64,000 nucleotides of DNA, from the NCBI GenBank assembly GCA_020746835.1, contig JAGPNK010000011.1, positions 1,178,001-1,242,000 of the forward strand. Direction: 5' to 3'. Both the position numbers and the translations under genes were made by a program. This document shows positions 21,601 to 33,000 of the stretch, one piece after another; positions within the stretch are counted from its first letter, which is position 1, and every line of letters starts with the position of its first letter. Source of the DNA: Stachybotrys elegans (taxonomy: Eukaryota; Ascomycota; Sordariomycetes; Hypocreales; Stachybotryaceae). The notes beneath the pieces were generated by a model. The model worked only from the letters and a program-made list of their open reading frames with translations, made no database searches and was not told where the DNA came from.

Positions 21601-24176
21601 GCCCGTTGGTCGGCGAGATGTCAGCGACAGTAAGCTGAATCGCTGGACATGGTACTTTGCTTCTGATTCGCCCTCCAATGTAGGCCGGACCAGGAACAGG
21701 AAGCTCGCAATCATTCGGTGGTAAATACCCTCGGTCGGACCAACCAATACCCAAAACGATCCCCGGCCGAGGCTGGAGATGGCTTTGGCAGCTGTTACAG
21801 ACATATTGCGCTTATTTTTGGAAATGAAGGCAGTCGTCAACTCTCTAGCTCCGAAGTGAGGCTCCCGAGCTGAGCATCCAACGGCCACAAATCGCGACCG
21901 ACGCTACCTACTCCGGACATTACTTAATGACGAGCAGCAGAATTTATTGTGCATGTGTGTACTGGGTCTTGCCTGTCAGTAAACCACGCGGCAGCTGAAG
22001 CGGCATGGATGATGAGATGACCGTCAATGCGGGCGGGATACCTTAAAAGGTCCAGGCTTCCAATAATATGTACCCGGGGATCGCAGTTGATCCTCCTAGT
22101 GCTTTGACCATGCACACTTATGGCCATGGTATGCACATTGCACAGCAGCTCCTCTGAAATTGCGGGCTGCACAAGATCGATCGGCGGAGAGAGAGCCTGC
22201 TCCTCACTAGCGGAGAATGCGATGCGGCGACACACAAGATGATGTGCTCTTAATCAACTTTTCACAAGTCGGTGTCTCATGTAAGGTACAAGTATCTAAA
22301 GGTGTGCAGATGCAGCACCTGCTAGCCAATCGCATGCCTGTTCCTGACGCTTTGCCTAACTGGTGCCCCATGTGGGTTCATCCATGCTAGTGCCCCCTCC
22401 AGGGCGTGGCTCTTGCCAGGTACCCGTCAGCCAGGCGCCACGGCTCCATGGCCAGAGGCCTGCAGCTCCTGCTAAGGTTTGCTAGCCTACGCCTCACATG
22501 TTGCCTCTGTAGACTTTCCAAGGCACCTCCCATGCAAGCCCTTCACATGAAAGCAGCCACACGAAAGCAGCCCGCAGAAAATGGTGAGGGCTTCGTTTCA
22601 TACCCTTCCTCTCTCTCAACGCTTTGCTTTGTACCTTGCTCTCGTATCACATTCTGCATCATCTCCAAAACCCTTCCTTGCCGGAGTCGATCTCCCAGGG
22701 CAAGGTCCCCTAGTGCAAAGTGCAAATGACCTGCCGGCGCCAAGCACCCATCTCCCGCCAGTCCTCTGGCTCTCCTCAACCGATATGAAGACTGGTTCAC
22801 GCCCCAGTATTCGTTCAGTCTCACCGGAAACATTATAATATGGCATTATGGTCGGCAAATAGCTAAACATCTGACCGATGACGGCACTTGTTCTGTCAGC
22901 GTCAGCCCGGTCCGCTCGCCCATTCCGACGGTGCGGTCAGCCTCGGTGAGCCTCGACCACCGGGATCCAGATTCATTTGATTGAGTCCATGCCTGAGCCT
23001 GTTCGGTCTGAAGCCATCCTGTGGCCTGTCCTTCCTCCTACCTACACAGGACTGTCCGGCAGTCCAAGCTCCTCCGCTGCCCTTAGTTTTGGGGTCATCT
23101 CCGTGCCAATCACTTGTATGTTTACTTGCCAGCAGTACCATCAAGTCAACAATCATGCCCATGCGATGAAAGGCCATGGTTACGATGCTGGATGCACGAA
23201 TGGCCGTTGTTAGACTTGTTAGACTGACTCCTCGACACTTTGTCGACCCAGCAAATTGGCTCGTATACCCCTTCCCTTGCTCCGCCCGCGGATCCAATTT
23301 CCCTCTCCCTGCCCGCCTTATGGCTCTTATTTGTACATAACAAGAGCTTCTGTCAACGATGAGCCCCATTCCTCGGCGAGAGCTAAGCCGTCAGATATCT
23401 TGGCCAAGGCGCACCACTAGTTGTCTTGCCCTAGCATCGCAATCCACTCATCGTCATGGTCTAATCCACTACATTCGGCGTCGTGTGGATCAAGCTGAGT
23501 GTCCACGGAGTTGAAGCCCGGCTGCCATGCTCAATTGGTCCCGGGGTAAGATAATTCCTCCGGATGGTACCGAGGGTCATGTCTGCGCCAGCCACGGAGC
23601 TCCAGATTGTGATTTCCGTCACCAATCAAGCATCTAGCCCAACGTGAGAGAGTTTAACGTCGGTGCGTGGCTCTAGTGTTGCTTGAGACATCACATGGTG
23701 GATGTGCATTCTCTCCACGTTGAGTTAGTCATTGCAGGTTTCGGAGTCGCATTGCGAAGAGGCAGAATATCTCCCTTGAAAAGGGTAACCGGTCTGTTGG
23801 CGGCGATGGGAATGTCCATGTCTAGAATGCTTCTCTTCTGTCTGAAAGGTCTATTACATCCCATCACCATCGTCATCATGACTTCATATACGTTTGTGCA
23901 TTAAAATGAGAGAATATCCAACTGGACAGCGTCTACAAATTTCCCCAATTGAAAACTCCCTGCATAGTATGCACCATTCCCTCGATCCGGCTCATCCAAC
24001 GCCGAGTAGTATCTATCTATCGGAATGTCTGGTTTTATTACCTTTTTTTTTTCCTTTCTTCTGCTTCTTCTTCTTCTTCTCTTCTCTTCTTCGCTGAGTG
24101 CTGCATCGCGAGCTGTAGAGGTGCCGTATGGAGAATGCCCGCGACGTGTCTCCGGCCTGCTCGGATATAAGCAACG
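18636..24176. other. 5.5-kb region without a supportable gene
   Basis: The longest gap in the window. Open frames (for example 19071-19556, 20100-20477, 22902-23369, all minus) lack recognisable motifs, clean splice patterns or good starts. Short GGTAGGTA and TACCTAGG strings are scattered through 19.7-20.2 kb. A TTC-rich tract lies at 24041-24092. The part next to 18635 should include the promoter of the large minus-strand gene. I see no terminal repeats, transposase remnants, tRNA or obvious AT-rich (RIP-like) decay. Confidence 0.4.
24041..24092 (+). repeat. T-run and TTC microsatellite
   Basis: A T-run followed by TTC/CTT repeats just downstream (minus strand) of the ceramidase stop codon. 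Probably in its 3' untranslated region. Confidence 0.5.
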
Positions 24177-25113
24177 TCACTCGCTTTTGAGCGCTTTCTG
24201 GACGTCCTTCACGTTGCGCATGAACATGTCGGCGCTGACGGCCGTCAGGACATGCCACCAGCCGTGCATCTCCAGCAGCCAGGCCCAGGGCAGCCCGACC
24301 GACTTCCTGAGCGCCCTGAGCTCTGCGCAGCACTCGAGGTCGACGTGCCAGAGCGCGTACCCAAAGACGAGAACAGCCAGCGCCGTGGTCCCGCGGGCCC
24401 TCCACTCCTTGGACTTGGCCTCTGGCAGCTGGGCGAGCGGCCCGTAGAGCAGGTAGTACCCGCGCAGGGTGATGAGGATGAGGATGATCATAAAGGCCGT
24501 GGCGTGGTAGATGATCTGGCCGCTCCAGACGTAGAAGGCAGAAAAGGCCGGGAAGAAGAGGGCGAGGCCCGCCTTGAGGGCGGCGTCGTAGGCAGAGGCC
24601 GGGCCGATGCTGATGATGCCGAGGAGCATGGCCCAGGCGAGGCCCAGCATGGCGAGCTCGTCGGCGAACTGCATGCTCTGGCGCAGCGTGGCGTGGAAGA
24701 GGAACGAGCAGACGCCCAGCACGAGCAGCGAGACCGACATGGTGTCTGGCCTGAGAGCGAGCTGGCCTCGGGGGTTTCGAGCTGCCATCTGGCGCACGGC
24801 GAAGTAGACTGGTTCCCACGTATCAGCTGACGGTGCATGGCGGTGAGTTTTTGCATGCGTGTATGTGCCGCCACGTACCATACATGAGGTTTGTGAGGGT
24901 GTTTATAAACTCGGCGATCCAGCGAGTCACCACATAATCCTCCTCGCAAAAGCTGTTAAACGTCGTTAGCCAGCGCCTTCAAACAGACAACCTCATTCTC
25001 GTGTATGTAGGGTAGCGCGAGGTGTGGTAGTACTTTGCGCTGCTGGTGGGAGGGCTCCAGACGCCGCTCAAGGCGTGCTCGTCGCCCGCGAAATGACGAT
25101 TATGATGGCCCAT
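24177..25113 (-). CDS. Alkaline ceramidase (YPC1/YDC1/ACER family)
   Basis: Three exons: 25113..25034, 24952..24879 and 24808..24177 (introns 81 and 70 nt, first with a GCTAAC branch site). The product is 261 residues. Joins give TSSAN|FCEEDYVVTRWIAEF and NTLTNLMY|VYFAVRQ, both as in the family. Ceramidase motifs are present: CEEDY near the N-terminus, SFLFHATLRQSMQFADELAM with the family His and Asp-Glu, and MHGWWHVLTA with the paired metal-binding His near the C-terminus. Several hydrophobic helices fit the seven-pass ER/Golgi membrane enzyme that hydrolyses (phyto/dihydro)ceramide to sphingoid base and fatty acid. Substrate preference cannot be read from sequence. Frames beginning further upstream in intron 2 are artefacts. 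Confidence 0.92.
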
Positions 25114-25677
25114 GTTTCTTTTCTCTCTGAATATCTGAGTGTCTGTGTGCGTTGATGTTTCGGGGACTCTCCCTGCTGCTTGAGATTTTTTTATACTTCA
25201 CTTTTGCGGACGGGAAAGTTACGGGAAACAATGTGATGCTTCCCGTTCTTTGGATGTTAGCCTGAGCGGGAAGGTACATTAGTTGTAGGCAGCAATCAGG
25301 GGTGCATTACGTCACGCTTTTATTTCGATCATTTCGTTTATTCGATTACTTCGCATTTTCTTTTCTTTGTGACCTGTCAGCGTATAGGGATTTATGACAG
25401 AGCAGGCCGCTGTCCAAGGGAGGGGCATGCTGGCAGTCCCGGGTAGATTCGAAGTAGCTGAGAAGAACAGCCCTTTCTGCAGCTCGATGGCTGTACCGTT
25501 TGTACTTCTCATGTACTGCTACATGCTTCTGCATTCAGCCAGGCCGCCGAGTGCAACGTCACCTTGCATGGTCAAAAATCTGCGCATCGCCTGTCGAGTC
25601 ATTCTGTACAACGGGCATCAAGATGCCGATTCACCGGCAGTCGCGAGATGATCAGTCCACCAAACTGTCCCTATTTC
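25114..25677. other. Spacer between ceramidase and HET genes
   Basis: Promoter of the ceramidase gene and 3' end of the HET gene. Nothing further supported. Confidence 0.5.
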
Positions 25678-28600
25678 CTATTTCCCATTCTTGGACCAAA
25701 ATCTGCCCAATAACCCCGTCGAGGTCTGGGTGCGTACAGACTGCGACTCGCCTGTCTTTTCGCTCGAGGGGGGATAGCCATTCACTCTATAGCCGTCATC
25801 TGGCTGCGTCTTCTCGTCCGTGTCGACTCTGTGAGGAGGAAGAGGAGGAAGAGGAGGGGGAGGCAGCGGCTGCAGCTGCGGCAATGGTGGCATCTCAAGG
25901 GCTGTCGGGCCTGGCCCTCCTCCGTTGGCGAGACCACCGCCGCCCAGCCCAGCCGCGAATCTCCGCATGAATTGGAAGGACATTCTCGCCGTGGCTGCTT
26001 CGTCGGCGACGCTCTCCTCGGCCTTGCCCGTGGTTCCTGGGAACAAGCCACGCGACAAGGCCGGCGGCGCGAACCCCGGTCGGTTGGGCTGGTACCGATC
26101 AACGTACCACAGCGTATCCTCCGGCATGGCCTCTCCGATCGGCTGGTCTCCCGTGCGCCCGCTCGGCAGCCGATACGCCTTGGGGCTCACCGGCGCCGCG
26201 ATCCGACTGACCCACACCCGCTGGATGACCTGGCAGTAGTAGTACTTGCGGTTCACCCGCTCGGGCTCCTTGCGCTTCCACGTCTCGCGGTAAATCTCCA
26301 CCAGGAGACCAATCTCCTCGGGCCACTCGCGCGGCTTGGGCCGGCAGAGGATGATGCCGAACTCGGGCGGGGCGTGCGCAAAGGACCGGGCCAGCATCAT
26401 CTGCGCAGGGCCGTACGTCGTCTTCTGCTTGGCCGCCTTGACCTGGTACCACTCAGACAGGTACTGGTCGATGGGGAACTGGACGCCCGTCCTGGCGAGG
26501 TTGCTGCCGAGAATGGAGCTGACGTGGCCGCACTGCAGGAGGAAGCCTGGGTACTGCACCAGGAGGCCTTCTTTGTGCAGCTCCGTGGCCTGCGATGGAA
26601 TGCTCAGCGGGTAAGGGTAGTATTCGTCCTTGGCCGACATCCACGTTGTTGGTGCCCAGCCGAAGCCAGGAAGCGATATCTTCTTTCCGGGTAGGAATAT
26701 GAGGCCCGAGGGGATGGAGCCTTCGTATGTCTTGTGGATTAGGGTCCAGAAGTCCTCCATCATTCGTTCTCGATCGAGGTTTCTCTCTGCCATGTCTTCA
26801 TTGCTTCCTTGGCTGTCGCTCTTTGCTTCTTTCGTTCCGAGCACAGGCTGATCCTTTGTAGTAGCTTCCTCGATGGCCGTCTGACGGTAATCCAAGTTTA
26901 GAAGAGTGGACAGAGCGAGCGTCTCATCTTCGAGCCTGGAAGTGTTCTGTGTAGAGTCACGGTTAGTCGATTTTTGCATCCATCGCTCTACCAGACTCAC
27001 TCACCCGCCACCGGCTTGACCTCCAAGCACTGGCAATGACCATGGACCCCCGTGTCTCGATGGGGTGGTCATTCCGGTTCCGAATCTCTCGATCCTCGCC
27101 CATCAGGTTGTGGTAGAACTTGCGCCTGACGAGGTCTGCCAGCGCAGTCGTGTGCGCATCCTTCTGCGGGCGATGCAGATCCCGAATTTTACTGTCGATA
27201 TTCACCAGCTCCAGGTCGACCCGCCGATTCGGCATCAGGTACAGCCTTGAGAGGTTGCCCCGAAACACGACGTGTAGACTCCGGCTAAGGAATGCCTCTT
27301 GCAAAGTCCAGAGCCGCTGCATCCACGCGCTTGTCAAGAGTTTGATGACGGTCTGGAAACTGCTTCCAGGCAGTTCATTACACAGCTCCTTGTCGATGAC
27401 GATGACGCGCGTGGCCATGTTGTAGACGTGGTAAATTTGGCGAATGGCGCGGGTCTGCATCTTCTTGAACTCCTTCGTCATGCGGATCGGCTTGACCGGT
27501 ATCGCGAGCGTGTCCATCCAGAAGGGAGGGCTGAGCGTGTACTCGGAGGCGTCACCCGAGTAGTCCCAGAGGGCACGCTCGAGAAGTTCTGCTTTGAACA
27601 GCTCGGGCCTGTCGCCCAGATAATCGCTCTCCAACCTGTCGTCCCCCTCGGCGGCTTTCAGTGTCGTGGCGATGAGCTCGAGCTGGCACTCTTGCAGCTT
27701 GTTGGAGCGCTCGTTGCCCATACCCTGCGACCAGACGTGTGATATCGCCGTGAAGTTGGGCTTGCGGACTTCGCGAAGTCGTTCCATGCCCCAAGTCTCA
27801 ACCGAGACACCGACAACCCGCCGGTCGACGCTCGTCCTGCCCCTGGTGATTATGCGCATGATGGGGAACTCGCTATCCTCAGTCGCCGCAGTCGCATTTT
27901 CGATGATGTCCTCGAGCCGCGTCTTATCCGGGCCAAGTAGCTGGCATCCGTCAGGATTTTGCTGGCACCCACACTTGTCCTGCTTGGACGAGTCTCGACC
28001 CGGATGATGGCGTGGCTGATACAGAGCCTTGCCTTGGGCCGTCGGTTCCAACCCCGGTACGTGATAGCACCTGGTGGGCGTGCACTGCTCGTGCCGCTGT
28101 GTCTCGGCCGGGTTGTCCATTCGCTCTGCAAAGGCCGTGTACAGCAGAATCGCGCTCGACCCAAGCTGGCCCTGCACAACGGTCCGGACCCGGGGGCACC
28201 AGCTCTTCTCCATGCGCTTCAATATGTACGATGGCGGGCCCCAGCCGTCGTCGTCGTCGACAAGCCACCCGCTGACTTGCAAGCCAAGGTCGTTCATGAC
28301 GTGCGTCTTGGCCGCCGAGAGCGTTTCGCCCAGCACCATCAAACAGAAGGAAACCTCGGAATACTGCTCCTCCTTTACGTGAGTCATGTGCTTGGGTGTA
28401 GTGTCGGAAACTTGCTCCTGTTCCTCGACCTCGGGAATGTTGAGGGTCGCGCTCTGCTGACCATGATGAAGAATGTGCTGCTCGCGACTTGGGGAGCCGG
28501 TAGGAAAGTAGTTGTTGGCGGCACCCTTCTTCTTTGGCGGACGAGCAGTCTTGGGGACCAGATTGGCCCGAACCACTCTGCGCGCCAGCTCCAACGTTCT

Positions 28601-29272
28601 GTCGGCGTCGATGAGGCGCGCGCGTAGTCTTGCCTTGGATGTGGTGGTCTTGATCCCATCATGCCACTCCTGGAGTGCGGCCGGAAGCTTTTTAGTTGTC
28701 AGGGTACGGTTGACAGAAGTGACGAGGTCGTTGTACTGGAGAATAGGGACGGTGCCATCGCCCTGGCTGTCTTTGACCTCCCCGTTCACGCTTGAGGTAG
28801 GTATTGACACTAAGGAGCCTTTGGGTCCGACTCGACCGGGCCTCCCTCCAGAAGCCGAGGTGCTGTGTTTGTCCTTACGGATGATACAGGCGATGAGGGC
28901 GAAAAACAGCCACGCCTGTAGCATCTCGTCCTTATCGTAGGGTGGAGGCTCATCGACATCTCTGTGAGAGTTGTCGCTCTTGTTTGTAGCTTTCCTCGGG
29001 GACAAGGAGGCTTGCGCATTCGGGGGCGCATGGTTATCTGGCAGCTTCTTCTCCTTTTTCCCGTCAGGACGATCGCGCGGGCGCTGCACGAGCTCAAAGT
29101 TGTGCTCTCGGTTCGCCGTCCAACCGCGATCCTCCAAAAAGGCGACAAACTCGTTGTAGCCGAAACTTGGCCTGTTGAAAATGTCGCCAATATCCGCCTT
29201 CTGCGTCTCTAGGAGCCAAGGGACGTCAATGGTCTTGTTGATTCCCAAGAACTTTTCGTAGAGATGGTCCAT
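25678..29272 (-). CDS. HET-domain (heterokaryon incompatibility) protein
   Basis: Two exons, 29272..27005 and 26946..25678, over a 58-nt intron (CGG|GTGAGT...CTACACAG|AAC). The join gives SSRWR|NTSRLEDETLAL, matching the usual post-HET pattern. Product 1178 residues. Start set at ATG 29272 (MDHLYEKF, typical of long fungal HET proteins); the in-frame codons upstream have no ATG. The HET domain spans ~505-690: AISHVWSQG, PFWMDTLAIP, MQTRAIRQIYHVYNMATRVI, and AWMQRLWTLQEAFLSRSLHV. The N-terminal ~500 residues form a conserved-type regulatory region (EMLQAWLFFALIACII) with a disordered insert. The C-terminus is Pro-rich (PPPPLPPLPPH). HET domains trigger cell death on non-self fusion, probably through TIR-like chemistry. 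It is divergent from the hydrolase-TPR gene at 30004. Confidence 0.92.
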
Positions 29273-30003
29273 CCTGTGCAAGTTGAGGCAGCCAAAGTCG
29301 ACAGACCGGGGCAAACAGACTGGCCAGGTCACATGTGCGTAGCAGCCGGAGCCTCATCTTTATTCCTTTCAAGGGACATGCAGCTTACGCTATCATAGAT
29401 ATCATAGCCAGGCAATGTCACCCAAACGCCGGACCACACTCTCCAGCGGCGGGCCGGTCCATGTCCAGCCCCGAGAAGGCTGCATACATGACGAGGATGA
29501 CCAGTCCAGCCGGGAGGGGTTGTGACAAGGGGGGGCACATCACATATCAGGCTGTGTGATAATACAACCAGGCATAGATATGCGTCGTTTTTGTGGCGGT
29601 ATCACGGCTGACGAACTCAACATCGGCCACGGTTCCTCATGGCACGCGATTCGTTCCTCTTCTCAACTCATAGAATTACCCGTCACCCTAACTGAGTCGC
29701 CTGTCCATACAAACAAACAACTTGGGCTTTGTGGACCAGGGGGTGTATGCACATGCCAAATTGGGAGTCAGCTGGCACATGTATCTCCTTTGAGATGCAA
29801 GGTACCTACAAGTATAGGCGAAACATCTGAAGCCAATCGGTCTGCCTGGGTAGCCAGCGTCCATTCGCCCGACACTGTCTTTCAGCTGCTTCCCTTGTTA
29901 TCAAGTTTCGTTGTCTGTGTAACCCTCTGAGCATCACATTCGAGACTTGACCGGAGGCAATGTCCTGCGATAGCGGGATTGCCCAGCATCATTCGTCGCA
30001 ACC
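29273..30003. promoter_or_regulatory. 731-bp bidirectional spacer of the HET / hydrolase-TPR pair
   Basis: Separates the start codons of two divergent genes of incompatibility type. Any shared regulation would act here. The frame at 29556-29930 on the plus strand has no coding features. No specific operator recognised. Confidence 0.45.
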
Positions 30004-33000
30004 ATGGACGGCGCGTTTGGCAGCCTGAGTCTGGGACGGAAGCAATCCAAGAAGCCAAAACAATGGAAGGACTTGACGCGTTCCCCCCCGTCGAGAGTGG
30101 CCGACGGATACATGATTGAGTGAGGAACATCCGGGTCAAGTTATCTGCAAAAAAAAAACTTGCTAACAACGCATGATGCGTGGCAGAATTGTCCTAGTAC
30201 ATGACCTGAACAGAGGAGGCGCTGATCCCTTGGACCGGTTGGAGAATCTACTGTGTCATCAGTCTTCATCCGCTAGCAAGACTACCGGTGTCCCTCATCG
30301 CCTACGCGCCTACCGCATGGATATGGACGGTCTTCGGAGGACGGGGGACTTCGACATGGAATATGGCGTGTTTGCCAAGCGCTTTTATCACAATCTAGTT
30401 TGTCCAAGTCCTTCTGCCCCCAAGCTGGGCTGATGCAACAAATTCTTGCTGATGACTCTACAGGCTCCAGAGTTATCTCTTACCCCCAAGAAAGAGACCA
30501 TGCCAACGGCACTCCGTCCAAATATCATCTTCATAGGGTTTGAGCTGGGAGCGTGGTTGGTCAAGAACCTCCTCTACAACAAAGGTCCGCTTCCTGGTGA
30601 CGACCAAGCGAATGACACGGGCGGGTTGATCAATCATCTCCTCGGTGCAATATTTGTAGGCGGAGATGTAAAAGGTGACTTCAACCATGAAAAATATACG
30701 CATGAGCGTCTGGGTGAACACCTTCAGAGATCTAGACGACTCGCCAAGACGCTGCGCACCATCGACGAACACTTTGCCGCTGCGCGACAACACGATGCCA
30801 TCAGCAGAGCCACGTATATCCTGCCTGCTCCTGACTTGACATCCCTGGTATGTCGAGATCCAAGTCACTCGTTAACTTTAACTGCCTCATATAATACAGC
30901 ACGATTCCATGTGCTCGCTGACTGTCTCCCTAGCCACAATTTCAACTCTCCGATGACGAAACTCGTCGACACCGTCGCTCCAACTCCATCATAACTCGCT
31001 TCAGGGCGCGCAGTCAACTTAGCAGCCCCGTCAACTCGGGGTCCGACTCCAGCGGGGAAGCCAAGGCCACGAATTTCCGAAGGAATCTGCTCTGCTCTCT
31101 CATTTCTGCCGCTGGCGAAGAGCCGTCAGAGTCCTTCAAGAAATTCAGATATGTCCCCGAGCGAGATTGGCTGGAAGACCCTGTAGATGATAGCAACATA
31201 TCGGATGCGGCACGCTTTCCCGCAACTTCGTTTGACCATTTGCAGCTGGTACCATCCAACAGCTCTGGCTTGGAGGCTATGGTGCCAAGTCCGACAGCAC
31301 CCGATACTGCAGCCCGAATTCTTCTCCAAGCCCAACGCGACGCATATGGACTCACCATGGTCCGTTCTACATCGCCCCAGCCATTAGAGTCGCCGCTTCT
31401 GCAGCATCCTCGACAGATCAGAGTGAGTGTGCCGGAACTCCTTGTGGCTGTATCGGAACAGGACCGTTGTTGTTTTGTCTGTACAATGGTGCTCATCAGC
31501 ACCTAAGTTCAGGGGATGGACATGGCTTAGCTCTGATACAGTTTACTATCCAGCTACGGGGACGGTCCCTTGGCTATGCGGCATACAGTCACTGACACTG
31601 GCAGATTGAGCAGTTTCTCCACGAACACGGCAGGACGAGCCCGAGGCCTATTCAGTCTGGTCCATCTGACCCGTCTGGACCGTCTGGCCTGACGATATCA
31701 GCTCCTGGGAGCCCTTCAGGCGAGTATTTTCCAAATCTACCTCCCAACTGTAGGAGAGACCTGGCCAAGCAAGACTCTTTGAACACCAGTCTGCTCCCAT
31801 CCCCAGGCCCTGGAAGAGACACAATGCCACCCCCCAAGAAAAGAGATACCCAGGCTTCTTCACCAGCTGCTGCTTTTGAAACGGTCAGTAGAAAGTTCGA
31901 CAGATTTTACGACCCATCCCACGCCCACTCTAGGAAGGAAGAAGCCGCATTCCTCAATCACTGCATTGTCCTTTTGAAAGGCCCCGGCGCCAGAGCCGGA
32001 CTTAGATGGACCCTACAGGCACGTGTGGCAGTTATTGAGTTCGACAATGGCAAGTATAACAAGGCCCGGGGTGACCTTGACAGCGTTGTGAAGGCCATAC
32101 ATCACCATCCTGGGCTATCCGCAAGTCCTGAGCTGAGAAGATCACGGCTCGCGGTGTTGTACCACCGGAGCGTCGTATTGGTTCGCATTGGTGAGCATGA
32201 GCTGGCATGGCAAGACCTCATCTTGATGCAGCAAGACGATGAGTTTCGACACGTTGAAGATTTGCTTTCGTCTGCAACGAATATTGTAGACGAAACAGTG
32301 GTTGATCCGCTGTTCGAAATCGTCATTCATACCAACAGACTCATGGCTCTTCTGAACGGATACTACGGTCGTTTCGATGCCGCCAGGTTGTACCTCTCCA
32401 AAGCAGAGAGCCTATGCCACAACTTCTTCGAAGCAGACGCAAGACTGAAGAACGGCACTGCTGCCAACGAGAGCCCCACGTTGGCAGAATCGACCAAGAT
32501 ACCGAGTCTACCCCTGAATCCAGGGGCGTTGAGGGCGAAACTGGAGCTGGCGCGAGCAAAGCTGCAAATGATCCAGGGAAACGAGAGGCTTGCCATCGGC
32601 GCCATAACTTCCACGCTCCACAGCCTAGAGACGGACATTCGATTTGGCAAACGTCACCTACTCACGCTGGAAGCAGCATGCCTGCGGGCGCTCATCCTCG
32701 CACGCATGTCGGCAGACGATGCCGGGCCAACATGCGAGGCGACGTGGGAACTCACTGCCAAAACGATGGGAGACGACCATCCTCTCACCATGGAGGCGCT
32801 CAGCACGTTGACGAGCGTTTTCGTGTCACGGTCCCGCCCCTACGAAGCCCTTGATACGGCGTTCGATCTCTGGACCCGTGCCAAAGCAAAGCTCGGCAAG
32901 GATAATCCCCAAACGCTACGGTATTGGTATCAGGTGGGCGAGCTGAACTTGTCCATGGGCAACTATGCCAAGGCAAGGCATGAGCTGCGTGGGCTTTGCT

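Noticed and set aside
22902..23369. 155-codon minus-strand frame
   Set aside because: No recognisable family and composition like random spacer; kept out of the gene list.
24013..24830. Frames overlapping the ceramidase (24013-24819 minus, 24252-24830 plus)
   Set aside because: The ceramidase motifs and splice joins define the real frame; these are shadows.
29272..29332. Extended HET-protein start at 29332
   Set aside because: The codon at 29332 is GTG, not ATG; the first in-frame ATG is 29272 and gives the usual MDHL start.
29556..29930. 124-codon frame in the HET / hydrolase-TPR spacer
   Set aside because: No domain, no promoter-like context and it lies in the shared promoter; treated as chance.
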